Assembly: GCA_017311315.1 (NCBI GenBank)
Contig: CM029631.1
Span: forward strand, 12,061,910-12,125,909
Origin: Dendrocalamus latiflorus
Lineage: Eukaryota > Streptophyta > Magnoliopsida > Poales > Poaceae
Length of the DNA: 64,000 nucleotides
Direction of reading: 5' to 3'
Shown here: piece by piece, positions 22,901-33,886 of the stretch
How positions within the stretch are numbered: the first letter of the stretch is position 1
Layout: each line of letters starts with the position of its first letter
Position numbers and translations under genes: made by a program
The notes under the pieces: model-generated
Told to the model about the DNA's origin: nothing
The model's database searches: none
Seen by the model: the letters and a program-made list of their open reading frames with translations, nothing else

Positions 22901-24791
22901 TCAATCTTCCCAATATGATCTTTTCTTACATTCAGCGAGCGATGCAGGCTCAGGATCAAGATCGATGATGGTGGCAATTTTCTTTGCGAAGTAGATATCG
23001 ATATTAGCTGTTGTCCTATTCAGGGACTCTCCCGTGTGCACATAATTTATAGATATTTCTTCATGAGTTGCTTCTGCTGGAGCGATTGCTTCTGCTGGAG
23101 CTTTGCCTTGCACATCGCTTCTTTCAATTGCGGTGGCAAGTCCTTTTTGGCTCCGATGTGTGCGCACACATCCATGCCGATGGGGATATTCAGATCCGGT
23201 ATGCCCTTTTCTGAAGGTGTCATACTTGTGCCAGGTCTCAACTAGCTCCCCTTCTCATTCTGGGGGACTTCAGTGATCGGCTGTGGTAAATCCCTGTTAT
23301 CCTTCTTCACTAAGCGTCCCCGGTTACTAAGGATTCGAGGAACCGGAGTTCTCGTCCTCTTTTTTTATTTTTCTGAGGCCTCTGGACGAGATTAGGGATA
23401 CCTTCAATTTTCTTTGGTATTTCAACCCTCTCCGGTGCAGTGCGTTCAGGCACATGCGACTTAGTCACGCTCTTCAAATCACTAAAGTGATCAGGCAGTT
23501 GATTTGCTAATGCTTGCAAATCTATTGTCTTCTAGATTTCTCTTGTCTTCTGGACTTCTCTTGTCTTCTGGACTTCTCTATTCGCTTCACTAGTGCGCGG
23601 GTCATCTGCATGGATTACCGTGGCTTGCCACGTAATTTCCCGATATTCTTCATCAAAGGGTTGATTTCCTCCCCCTAATGTTGGAAAATTTTTGGTAGTG
23701 ACCCTTGCGCTAGTTGCATAGGTGAATGGATGTTGTAGGCCGAAGGTCTAAGGTTAATGAGATTTGCTGCATGTAGGACTGCGTTTTCGCAACATGTAGC
23801 TGGCAAATTACAATTATGCAAAAGAGGTCAGGCAATAAAATTTAATTCTCTTAATTAAAGCCTCTGCCAAACCATTTTGGGTATGGACATACGGTACCAA
23901 ATGCTCAACTGCAATTCCCATAGCCATGCAATAATCATCAAATGCCTTTGAAGTAAATTCGTCGGCGTTGTCCATTCTGATGGACTTGATGTGATGATTA
24001 GGAAAACACATTTCTGATGCTAATGATCTGCGAGATCAATTTTGCAAGGGCGTGGTTTCTTGTGGACAATAAACCCACATACGACTACTTCGATGAAGCG
24101 TCAATGAGCATCATGAAATACTTAAATGGCCCTGAGACGGGCTGAATGAGACTGCAAATGTCTTCCTGGATGCGTTCCAGGAATGCAGGGACTTCATCCT
24201 TCACTTTCAGAGTGGAGGGGTCTAGTAATTAGTTTCCCGGTGACACATGCAGGGCACACAAAATCTTCATGATTTGGGAAATTCCTCACATTAATATTAT
24301 GCCATGCGAGTTATTGATTATGCTTCTCATCATCCTAAGACCTGGGTGGCCTAATCTGTCATGCCAAAGACAGGATAGTTCAGAGTTTCTAAATATTGTC
24401 TTCAGAACAGTGTACGCTGCAGGCGCCTTAATGTTGGTATAATAGAGCCCAGTTTCAAGTGAAGGAAGTTTTTCTAATACCCTTTTCGATTCTCTTCGCG
24501 CTTCGTAATGAGCAGGTATTTCTTACCGTACTCTTCGTCAGTCTCAACGTGGAAACCATTGGCGCGAATATCCTTAAAACTTAGGAGAGTTCTAGTCGAT
24601 TCTGGGTACAATAAGGCTTCTTCAATAACCAAAGTTGTGCCCATTGTGGCTCTTCCTGAACCAATTATACATGTATCGCTTCTGGCGATTGTTGTAAGGC
24701 TGCCAGTGCTCTTACGAATCGACTGAAAAAACTTAGTCTCTCTTAAGATGGTATGCATTGTGCCGTTGCTAGCTAAGCACACTTCCTTCAT
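22901..24791 (-). pseudogene. Copia protease and integrase remnants
   Basis: 24474-24791 (minus) holds a protease/GAG-pre-integrase-like stretch (ARSDTCIIGSGRATMG, SFKDIRANGFHVET). 23814-24011 holds part of the integrase core (SIRMDNADEFTS, VPYVHTQNGLAEALIKR), where Asp and Glu of the triad are visible. 22901-23519 is the linker before reverse transcriptase. Frames change repeatedly between these islands. Confidence 0.75.
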
Positions 24792-25004
24792 AGGGCGCTA
24801 CACGTGTTCTAATATAGGGTATTTATTAACATGTATGAGAAGGCAATCAACACACAAATAAAATACTCCAATATCAGAAAATATAATGCCATCATAAACT
24901 GAATAAATGAATGAATTCTCAAATATCATCCAACCATCACGAGAAAATAACAATTCTTAAGTACCATCCATGCAAATTCTAACATATTCTTCCACACAAA
25001 ATAA

Positions 25005-25912
25005 ATGACAATTAAAGTCGAAATGCATTCAGTGCATCAGACTTCTTCTGCTATTTTCTCGGGGTTGACATTCTCTTCAAGAGAAAACATAGCGTCGGCT
25101 GCTTCTAGGTCAAAAGGGGTTGCTGCTATCGTGATGGTTTCAACCTTCACCAGTGCAGGCACCTACTCCGAACTCTCTCCCTCAGCCGATGCAAAGTGGG
25201 CTTCATGCTGCCTTTTGCCATCCCGTTTTGGCTTGCTGGCCTTATTCTCTTGTGGAGCATCTGATTTGCCTTTCTGGGCTGCGGCCTTATCCTTCCTTCC
25301 CCTTCTTTTCATTAAGAGCTTTTCGCACCTTGTAGCTCCCGGCGTTGGCTTCACGGCCAGCGGAGCTCCCAGGTGGCTGAGTGACGTAGTTCTTACGGAG
25401 AACTTTGTCCTGAGCCTCCGCAACTTGCATCATATCAGTCAATTTGGCGTATTCCTCATAGCCATCTTGACGATAGTTGCGTGCGAATTGTGCTACATTG
25501 GGTGGAAGGATTTTCTCAATTTTCTATATTGGGGTACAAATCCTGTGTAAGGCAGAATTGTATTCCCCGACCATCTTAAAGTCGGCAAACCTCAGTCTGA
25601 TTCACTCTTACTCTGCTCGAGGAAGAATGGTGTACTTTGACATCTCAAACCGCTTCTTGAGTGCGGTCCAGAGTGCTAGCACGCTCTCCACCATGTACTC
25701 ATTCTTGAGAGTAAGGCAGAAGTGATGCCTGAGAAAATGAGTGCTTGATAATTCCCGTCAGGTGTGGGTTGAGCGTCTTTCTGTCTGCTTAGCCCAATAG
25801 CTGCGCGGAGCTTCCAGCCCCCAAGAACAATCTCGACATCGGATGCCCATGTCAGATAATTTTGGCCATGCTGGGCCAGCTCCTCGAACTCCCGGTTCGT
25901 GATGCTAGTCAT
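25005..25912 (-). pseudogene. Copia gag remnant
   Basis: Starts at 25912 with MTSITNREFEEL and GQNYLTWASDVEIVL, a common start of copia gag proteins. The frame is lost after about 60 codons, and the continuation (EYNSALHRI, EEYAKLTDMMQVAEA, a Lys/Ala-rich tail) is found in other frames down to about 25100. No intact zinc knuckle is seen. Confidence 0.75.
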
Positions 25913-26439
25913 CTAAATGTGTATAAGCTACTGCTGGTAGACATGCACGGAATAATTCACTACGGGTAAATAAATGGTACAATAGGTTCTCGTAATGTTT
26001 CATAATTTTCCATGTATTTTCTATAAATTTTACTGCTAATTCAGTGATTAAAAGCAATTTAAACAATTACAATTAACCAAAAACAGTAAATAAATACAGA
26101 AAATACATAAAACAGTAATGGCATAAATAAATAAGCTTCAAATGCTAAAAATAATGCAAAAATAGGATTCCCGAGGCCCTTTTATGCTAAAATATGAAAT
26201 TTCAGCCAATTTCTGCAATTCCAGAGGGTTTTTACGCAAATTTCCAGTTCAGAGAAAAATTCGCGCAATTTTCTAATTTACAGAGGGGTTTTCTAAAAAT
26301 TCTGGACCCGCTCGTAAATTTAAGGGCTTATTCGCAATTTTTGGAACTGCAAGGCCTTTCCTGCAAAATTAAGGACTTATATTAAAGATTCAAGGGCTCT
26401 TCGGTAATATTTAGGACTTCGGGTCCATTTTTTGCAAAA

Positions 26440-27868
26440 ATATCAGGCGCCGGCCCATCCCCTCGTTTTTTTTCTTTTCTGGCTGGCCCGTTGGCTTCCT
26501 CGGCCCGTTCACCCCCGCCCCAATTGGCCTGCATAGCCGCACCATAACCCGGACGGGCTAGGGTTTCCCCATGCCCTTTTCACACTTGTGGCGGCGGCAC
26601 TTCAACCCGAGCGGGCGGTCGGGCCTAGGGGCGGCGATGGCCAGGCGCAGATCCACAATCGACGGCGCTTAGTCGGGGGGGAAGGCATTGCGGCTGCGGC
26701 CGGAGCCGGTGCAGCGGCGGGCCGGTCGGCCAGGCGAACGCGACGGCGTGCGGGCTAGCCGGTCGGGCGGGCGATGCGGCAGCGTGGGGTGGCCGAGGCG
26801 GGGAGGTCACGATTTTGGCGGCGCGCGGGCACAGCTGCTGGCCGGCAGGGCGAGGCGGGAGGCCGAAGCCGGGTGCGGTCGGATGGGGCGGCGCGGTCAG
26901 CTGGCCGGTGCTCCATGCGGGGAGGCGGCATGCAGCCGGCGACGAGCGGCGCCATTCGGGGCGGCGTGCGGCCTCTCGCGCGGTGCGGTGGCGCCTCATG
27001 CGGAGAGGCGTCGTCGGCGTTGAGGCGGCTTCGAGCCAGCCTCTTCTCGGGTGGTACAGCAGCGGCGCACCCGCGCGTGCAGGCGCGGTGGACCCAAGGC
27101 TGTCGGCGGTGGCGCTTCGGGCGCATCTCCATGCGGCGACGACGCGGCGGCGTACGCGGGAAGAAGCCGGACCAGCCCTAGTTCTTCGGGCAGTGCCTTC
27201 AATCGGCCGGCTTCGAGCCGGCGGGTCATCACGGCACTTCAAGCGACGACCCCTCAGTGATACGTGTGCGGGCGTGGCGCATGGGAAGCGCGCGTGCAGG
27301 CGCGGTGAGGCCAAGCGGCGGGGCCGGCTGGGAAGCGGGCTAGACGGCCGGCTTCGGGCTCCGGCCGATTCGAGCGGCGGCGGCTTCATGCGGGAAGCGA
27401 CGGCCAGATGTCGGGGTGGCCCCATACGATGGTGCGGGCTGCTAGCCGGCGGTGGGTTCCCTGGCCGACTTCTTGCTGGCGACCGGTGGCGCGCATGCGG
27501 GCGCGGCGGCGGCCGTGTTGTCCTTTTTTTCGTGCCATGGTCATGCAGGTCCAAACAGAGGAGAATGCAAAATTTCCCCTTTTTTCGTGCAATGATTGTA
27601 CAGAAACTAAACAGGAAAACAATGCATATATTTTTCGTTTTCAATCTGCGATGCAATCAACATCTACCCTGTTTCTCAATCTACCAATCGATATTGTGCC
27701 GGCGATTTCAGATCTGCTCGCGGTAGATTAGGGCGGATTTGCATCGTTTCTAATATACAATGCAATCAACATCTACCATGTTTCACAATCTACCGATCGG
27801 CATTGTGCCGGCGACTTCAAGTCTACTCGCGGTAGATTAGGGCGGATTTGCACCGTAGAGATTCAATC
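26440..27868 (-). other. G+C-rich leader between primer site and gag, with a tandem duplication
   Basis: About 1.2 kb (26440-27640) is strongly G+C-rich with gcggc and cggcg runs, giving open frames of more than 300 codons on both strands, which I do not regard as genes. At 27651 and 27760 a unit of about 109 bp starting atgcaatcaacatctacc is repeated with about ten changes. It lies where an untranslated retrotransposon leader is expected. Confidence 0.7.
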
Positions 27869-27969
27869 TAGAACGCGAAAAGAAAATACATATTCAAAAG
27901 CGATCTAGAAAATTTAATCTGTGCTTTGATGATTACCTCGTTCACCAGAGCGAAGTCGTGCTGATAACG

Positions 27970-28206
27970 TGTTGAGAAACCGTCGCTGGCGATCAGTCCG
28001 AGCGATTCCTCTGTTTAGAACAAGAACGAATCAATCACAGAATAATAGATTGAACACACAGAGAAAGATAGAGAGAACACCTGATCTTTCTTTATTGCTT
28101 TCATTCATGTGTACATAATGTGTTAGTATGACTTCCTATTTATAGACTACAATAAGGTACTCATTATGGACCGCGGGCTGCTGGCCCAGGCCCAGATTTC
28201 TTAACA
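27970..28206 (-). repeat. 5' LTR of the decayed copia element, adjoining the transporter gene
   Basis: 237 bp. Its transcription would run leftwards, away from the transporter that begins at 28408. Only 196 bases separate the target duplication from that ATG. Confidence 0.9.
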
Positions 28207-28211
28207 GATTC

Positions 28212-28407
28212 CACCATCCTCTTACCGGCACCACAGAGTCTCCCCATTCCCGCGGGACCAGAACTCCGGCCCCATCTGTCATCCACCCAACACCTCCTTA
28301 ATATCTTCCCCGCGCTGCCCCCACCCCAACGACCGTTCCGTAGCTCACCAACCCACTCAACCTGCTCCCCTCGTCGCGCGCGCGGCGGCAGCTCGGCGGC
28401 TGATCCG
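28212..28407 (+). promoter_or_regulatory. 5' flank or leader of the LAT/PUT transporter
   Basis: C-rich, with no clear TATA box; it includes ccacccaacacctcc-like tracts typical of grass 5' UTRs. Because the retrotransposon starts immediately upstream, the original promoter has been moved more than 7 kb away or the present one lies within these 196 bases plus the LTR. Confidence 0.4.
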
Positions 28408-29948
28408 ATGACCGGCGGCGGAGGCGGCGACGGCGATCCCCCGCTGAGGCGCCGGCCCCTGACGGTGCTCCCCCTCGTCGCGCTCATCTTCTACGACGTC
28501 TCGGGTGGCCCGTTCGGCATCGAGGACTCTGTCCGGGCCGGCGGCGGCGCGCTGCTCCCGCTCCTCGGCTTCCTCGTCCTCCCGGCGCTCTGGTCGCTCC
28601 CAGAGGCACTCGTCACCGCTGAGCTCGCCACCGCCTTCCCCACCAACGCCGGATACGTCGCCTGGGTCTCCGCCGCGTTCGGTCCCGCGGCCGCGTTCCT
28701 CGTCGGCTTCTCCAAGTGGACCTCGGGCACGCTCGACAACGCACTCTATCCGGTACTCTTCCTCGACTACCTTCGCTCCGGCGGGCTCGTGCTCTCGCCA
28801 CCTCTCCGCTCGCTTGCCGTGCTCGCCCTCACCGCGGCGCTCACTTACCTCAACTTCCGCGGCCTCCACCTCGTCGGCCTCTCCGCGCTGGCCCTCACCG
28901 CCTTCTCCCTCTCCCCGTTCCTCGCCCTCGCCGTGCTCGCCGTCCCCAAGATCCGAACCTCCCGCTGGCTCGCCTTCAACCCCAGCGCCTTCGACCCGCG
29001 CGGGTACTTTAACTCCATGTTCTGGAACCTCAACTACTGGGACAAGGCAAGCACGCTCGCCGGCGAGGTAGACGAGCCGAGAAAAACATTCCCCAAGGCG
29101 GTGTTCGGCGCCGTGGGGCTCGTCGTCGGCGCGTACCTCATCCCTCTCCTCGCCGGCACCGGCGCGCTGCCGCCGGAGACGGCGGCCGAGTGGACGGATG
29201 GGTTCTTCTCCGTGGTCGGGCAGAGGATCGGCGGGACCTGGCTGCGCGCGTGGATCCAGGCCGCCGCCGCCATGTCCAACATGGGGCTCTTCGAGGCCGA
29301 GATGAGCAGCGACTCCTTCCAGCTCCTTGGCATGGCCGAGATGGGCATGATCCCCGCCATCTTCGCCCGCAGGTGAGAAATCCGTCCACTTCTGCGGCAA
29401 AATGTGAAATCTTTGAGCCAAAAAAAAAATCTAATCTTTTTGGCAATATACGCAGGTCGCGGCACGGGACGCCGACGTACAGCATCCTGTGCTCGGCGGC
29501 GGGGGTGGTGGTCCTTTCCCTCATGAGCTTCCAGGAGATCATCGAGTTCCTCAACTTCCTCTACGGGCTCGGGATGCTCGCCGTGTTCGCCGCCTTCGTG
29601 AAGCTCCGCGTCAAGGACCCGGACCTGCCCAGGCCGTACCGGATCCCCGTCGGCCCCGCGGGGGCGGCCGCCATGTGCGTCCCGCCCGTGGCGCTTATCA
29701 CCACTGTCATGTGCCTCGCGTCGGCCAGGACGCTCGTCGTCAGCGCCGCCGTGGCCGTTGCCGGGGTCGCCATGTACTATGGCATCGAGCGCATGAAGAG
29801 GACCGGCTGGGTCGAGTTCTTGGCGCCCGTGCCACCTGACAGCTTCCATGGATCATCGGCTGCAGCGTCTGACGTCGACATCGAGGATGTCCGCGCCAGA
29901 CTCCTCGCCGACGAGCCCGGCGAGGAAGAGGTCAGCAAGGTCGAGTAG
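28408..29948 (+). CDS. LAT/PUT-type amino acid/polyamine transporter
   Basis: Exons 28408-29372 and 29456-29948 join as AG|G across an 83-base GT-AG intron, giving 485 residues. The family (plant LAT/PUT, APC superfamily) moves polyamines, some amino acids and the herbicide paraquat by proton coupling at plasma or endomembranes. Visible features are about twelve hydrophobic segments, the N-terminal block DVSGGPFGIEDS (from residue 30), FSKWTSGTLDNALYP (residues 101-115), FWNLNYWDKASTLAGEVD and RPYRIPVGP. The acidic C-terminal tail (DVDIEDVRARLLADEP) is cytosolic in the family. The first exon is very G+C-rich, as in many grass genes. The length is close to the family's usual ~500 residues and no stop or shift is seen. 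Substrate preference cannot be read from the sequence. Confidence 0.93.
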
Positions 29949-30336
29949 GGTGTGCAGAATTGATCGATACATTGCAATTTGTATTTTGCACATACGTACA
30001 CAAGGATGGAAGGAATACGTACAAGCATGTGCCGTTTGTTGTACAGTAGCTTCAGTAAGCACATGTTGTCATACACCATTCAGAGTACAGTGAGTTGTGA
30101 ACTCCTGATGTGATTTTCAGGTGGTAGTGCTCATCACAAAAGTGCAGCAACTGTTGCTGGAATCTGGATCCTGGAAGAAACATACGTCAGCTAGTTAGTT
30201 TCTACTTGTTTGGGAAATTGGGATTCATTGCAAGATTGTGAGCCCTGGATGCAGAGCAATGGGCTGATCAGAAGTTGCGATTCATTTCTTCAGCAAAGTA
30301 CTGCAAGATTGTGCTGCAGTTGCAGTCAACTTCTTA
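29949..30336. other. 3' flank of the LAT/PUT gene
   Basis: Non-coding; presumed 3' UTR to about 30200. Nothing else assigned. Confidence 0.5.
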
Positions 30337-30569
30337 TTTCAGTAAGGGAAATTTTACCATCCTTGAGGGGGAAGAGGTACCAAATTTGAGCCGTTGATCA
30401 CACTGATCGAACGGCTGAGATTTGGCAGTACCTAGTGGTACCGGACGCGAGGTACCAAGAGGTACAAGGTACCAAGAGGTACCAAATTTTGAGCCGTTGA
30501 TCACACTGATTGAACGGCTGGATCTAATTTGGTACCTCCTCAAGGATAGAAAAACTGCTCTTTCAGTAA
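30337..30569. mobile_element. MULE-type MITE with 9-bp target duplication
   Basis: 30346-30560 (215 bp) is flanked by tttcagtaa on both sides (30337-30345, 30561-30569). The termini are inverted relatives sharing ATCCTTGAGG. Inside, a unit containing gagccgttgatcacactgat and gaacggctg occurs twice (near 30382 and 30490), each itself an imperfect palindrome (gccgtt...aacggc). Nine-base target duplications are typical of Mutator-like elements. Confidence 0.75.
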
Positions 30570-31671
30570 AGTACAAAGACTCTGAGCATTTATGTTACTC
30601 GTTTTTGAAGGGCCATTTATGTTACGTAGAAAATTGGAAAAAAATGTTACTTAAAAAAGATTTTTTTTTTAGGTTTCAGCAGTGAACAATGGGAAATTGG
30701 AAACTGAAAAGGTACATGTAGTGATTAGGGGAGATCTTTGCATTCTCCACTCCACCACCAAGATCCGTGTACGACAGCATACGGTACGACTTACCGGTAC
30801 CATACGAAGACGATGTTTGATAAGCTGCAAACGTGGCCCGTGCAAAGCATGATGGAGAATTCCACTGCCAACTCAAATCAGACAGCCATGTCGCAATCGC
30901 CTTCTTGAGAGCAAGAAATATGTGGCTTGCGAGGCTCAACCACCTAGTCATTTTCTTCAGCTCGATGCACACTGCTACAGTGCCGAACTAAATTATTAAG
31001 TTTTAAAAGGATCCCGTATACTATAGCTCAGCAAAAAAAAAAAAAAAACTGAAGTCGTTTGATAAGATAATATCACATGTCTGCACAAAATAACATTTCA
31101 CGGCTGAGCATTTTTTTTGGATAACACGAAAAAAAGACGTGTGGTTTCATTGGCAGTGGAAGAGAGAACAAAGTACAACCCGATCCCAGTATATTAATTA
31201 GCCAATGGGAGAAGATCCCACAAGCCAGCTACATGCGAAATAAGACATGATTCAGAATTAGATAGGAAGATTTAGCGCTGTAATTTCTAACTTTTAGAAG
31301 TTAGTAACTGTTTTGAACGTATTAACCTTTTAACATAGCATCTCTTTTTCATTTTTTTCTCTTATTTTAAATTATTTTTAATTAAATATCTCAGCCAAAA
31401 ACTATCTATCATTATCGTGCCTCTTTTAATCAAAAAAAAAAAAGATAACACACATAAGCAAAGACATAAGTTTTGAACAAGCATCTGTCCATCCACGGCT
31501 CTAGCCAGGCCACTCGTCGATATCACCATAGTGGGAAAACCTTGGCTTACGCGCATCATAGTACCGTTTGGTAGCGCATCGAATCCTCAGCATGGCACCT
31601 CCACGTGTCGGTTCCTTGTCTACTGATCGTCCAGCCTTTTGTCCCTTTCGCAGAAGAGTATCAGGATGATA
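30570..31671. other. Intergenic, no gene seen
   Basis: A- and T-rich with short homopolymers (for example 31029-31047). The minus-strand ORF at 30676-30972 has no recognisable motif. Confidence 0.5.
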
Positions 31672-33028
31672 ATTGGACGCAGGGGCGGATCTAAACATCT
31701 GAGGATAAATATTTAAAATTATAAAATATTATTTAATAGAAAAAATATAAAGATCAATAATAGCGAAAATTAAGTATAATTGTTTATACTAGAGATAACG
31801 TCTCAAATAATATAAATAATTAATAAATTACAAATTAACTTGACGATTCTTCGTACCTTGAAACCGATTGAAAGATTACAACTAGTTCCACTAATATGCA
31901 ATTCCACTTAGCTCTCATTGTCTCTTCTAAAACTATATGTATTCACTATTCACATTTAGAATAGTGAAAATCGACTTGAAACTATTTGTTCACACTTATA
32001 AAATACTTGGTATTTGTTCACAGAATCACAGATAAGAGGTGGAGAATATGTATTTCAATTCATAAGCAATAATTCATCTGCTGTTAAGGATCTTATTTCA
32101 CATATTCACAGCAAAGTGCTCAGATAAAGACATGACATAAAGCTCAATATCTCACACATCTTAAATACTTAGCATATAGATATAGGTTACTCAGTCTTAA
32201 AGATGTGGAGAACATGAATTTCAATTTATAAGGCATAAGCACTAATTTTAAAATAACTAAGCCAAATCCAGTAATCTACCAATCTAAACAAGATGTAAGC
32301 ACAAAAAGTGAAATAAAGAAGAAACATATACCATATCTATCCATCCATCCATGGATCTATCATTCACCTAGCTCCGAAGTACAAAACTACAAACTTTACG
32401 AGCACACAAGTAGAGCAGATCTATTATCACGGATCTAGATTCTACAGCATGGGGGTCACTAGGTCAGAGAGGATGAACATGCCCTACTGCTGTAGGCCCG
32501 CGGTGCGGTAGTGCCTGCTTGGCCGACAGTTGCTCCGGCCTCTAGCACTCATGCCGCCTGCGCAACATCCAGCCCCCTTGCCACCTATGCATCCTTCGGC
32601 CTTGCTCGGCCAGCGGCCGCTCCAGCCTCCAGCGCTCCTGCCGCTTGTGCAGCCTCCAGAAGACCAAAACCAGGGGCACATGCACCCACCGCCACCAGGC
32701 AGCAACTGAGTGCTTAGAGATAGAGAGACGATCAAATGTCAAATGAAGAGAGGAGAGACTGAGTGAGACATGGTCTCACAACTGGGTATGAACAGGATAA
32801 TAGTGGGTTTGGACCAGTGTCGATGGGAGGGAAAATTGGCCAAAATGATCTGGATTCAATTTAGGCTAATTGGATATGAACACGATAAATTTAGTCCAAC
32901 TATTAGTATAGTGTGTGTGTGTATATATGTATATGTATTATACTTTATACATAGCATTTTTTTCTCAAAAAGTTTAGGTATTCAATTGAATGCTCATGAA
33001 TTGAGCTGGGTCCGCCTATGATTGGACG
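31672..33028. mobile_element. hAT-type non-autonomous DNA transposon, 1341 bp
   Basis: 31680-33020 starts caggggcggatcta and ends tgggtccgcctatg, inverted termini matching at 10 of 14 bases, and is flanked by the perfect 8-bp duplication attggacg (31672-31679, 33021-33028). Eight-base duplications and CAGGGGCGGA-type ends fit the hAT superfamily. No transposase frame is present. The interior is A+T-rich except for 32500-32710, a G+C-rich patch with imperfect repeats around ttgctc-ggcc-agc and gctcc-gcctc. Confidence 0.85.
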
Positions 33029-33886
33029 GAATTCTTCCCCAACAAAGAAAAGGACGGAATTCTTAGATCTCAATTCGTTTCACTATATTTTGCTCAATTC
33101 TTTCTAAAATTACGCAAATCTGGCCAAGACAAGAGCGTAGGTTTGCCTGTCGTCTCGAAGGTCTAGCAAGGCATCTGTATTTCAAGCACGTGCGAGCAGA
33201 GGCAGCACGTGTCAGGCCGCCCCAACAACCAAACACAACACCTGGCCCGCGTATCCCACTCCATTACTCCGTCCTGACATGTGGCCCCCACCTGTCAGCC
33301 AGGCATTAGCCCAACAGCAACGCTCTGGTGAGGTGTAATTGCGCACGAGCCCGCGATGACGCTACTGTTCGTCGCGGCCAACCAATAATTTGTGGGGAAA
33401 CACACACCCGATTGCGGCGGCCGCAAAACAATTCCTTTATTTATTTTTACGGATTTACCTTTAGTCCTTTGGTTTTGACTTGGCAATTTGATCTCTCCAC
33501 TCTGGCACTGTTTTATGCTATTTCCCACTCGGTTTTGATTCGATTTTCCCCAAAATTCGTGGTTGGTTCGGTTCCGATCAGCGATTCCCTGTTCGGGTTT
33601 GCGCAAGGCCTGGTTTCGAGATAGATTTCTTAAGCTATTGCTGCGTCTGTGCGAGCTCCTGGATCACGGAGCAATTCTTGTGGATTGCCGAGTTCTTGGG
33701 CCACGAAGCAAATATCTGTGCTAAAATTGTTGCTTCTTGATCTGATCTCGCAGATGGGTTCTTGGTGCCTTGCTTAAAGATCGCTTCTTGTGGCTTGCCC
33801 CGCGTGGATATCTGTAGCCCCTGGGTGTTCGGCAGCATCTAGGGTTTTGCTCATCCAGATCTTATGCATTTGGTGTGGCTGCCAAG
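33029..33886 (+). promoter_or_regulatory. Upstream region and leader of the ADA1-like gene
   Basis: No TATA box stands out. 33560-33886 reads like a 5' UTR with pyrimidine-rich stretches and a possible intron acceptor at gatctcgcag (ending 33753). The frame-compatible GTG at 33875 is not used; the first ATG in frame is 33887. Confidence 0.4.

Larger units (their letters stand above)
20845..28211 (-). mobile_element. Decayed Ty1/copia retrotransposon, minus strand
   Basis: LTRs 20850-21094 (245 bp) and 27970-28206 (237 bp) share ttgagaaacc... and end ttcttaaca. The direct repeat gattc flanks the element (20845-20849, 28207-28211). On the minus strand the 5' LTR is the right one; ttatcagcacgactt follows it as the putative primer site, and a polypurine tract lies at 21095-21108. 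Hand comparison gives about 19 substitutions plus an 8-bp indel over 237 bp, roughly 8%, older than the other two complete elements (about 3 million years at 1.3e-8). The left LTR begins TA instead of TG. The coding part is scattered over many frames. Confidence 0.9.

Noticed and set aside
26625..27726. Open frames of 343 codons (-) and 303 codons (+) overlapping each other
   Set aside because: Both are Arg/Ala/Pro/Gly-rich products of a G+C-rich retrotransposon leader, lie on opposite strands of the same bases and show no domain.
28357..29849. Long minus-strand frames over the LAT/PUT gene
   Set aside because: They mirror the G+C-rich transporter exons, and the plus-strand protein has clear family motifs and correct splice sites.
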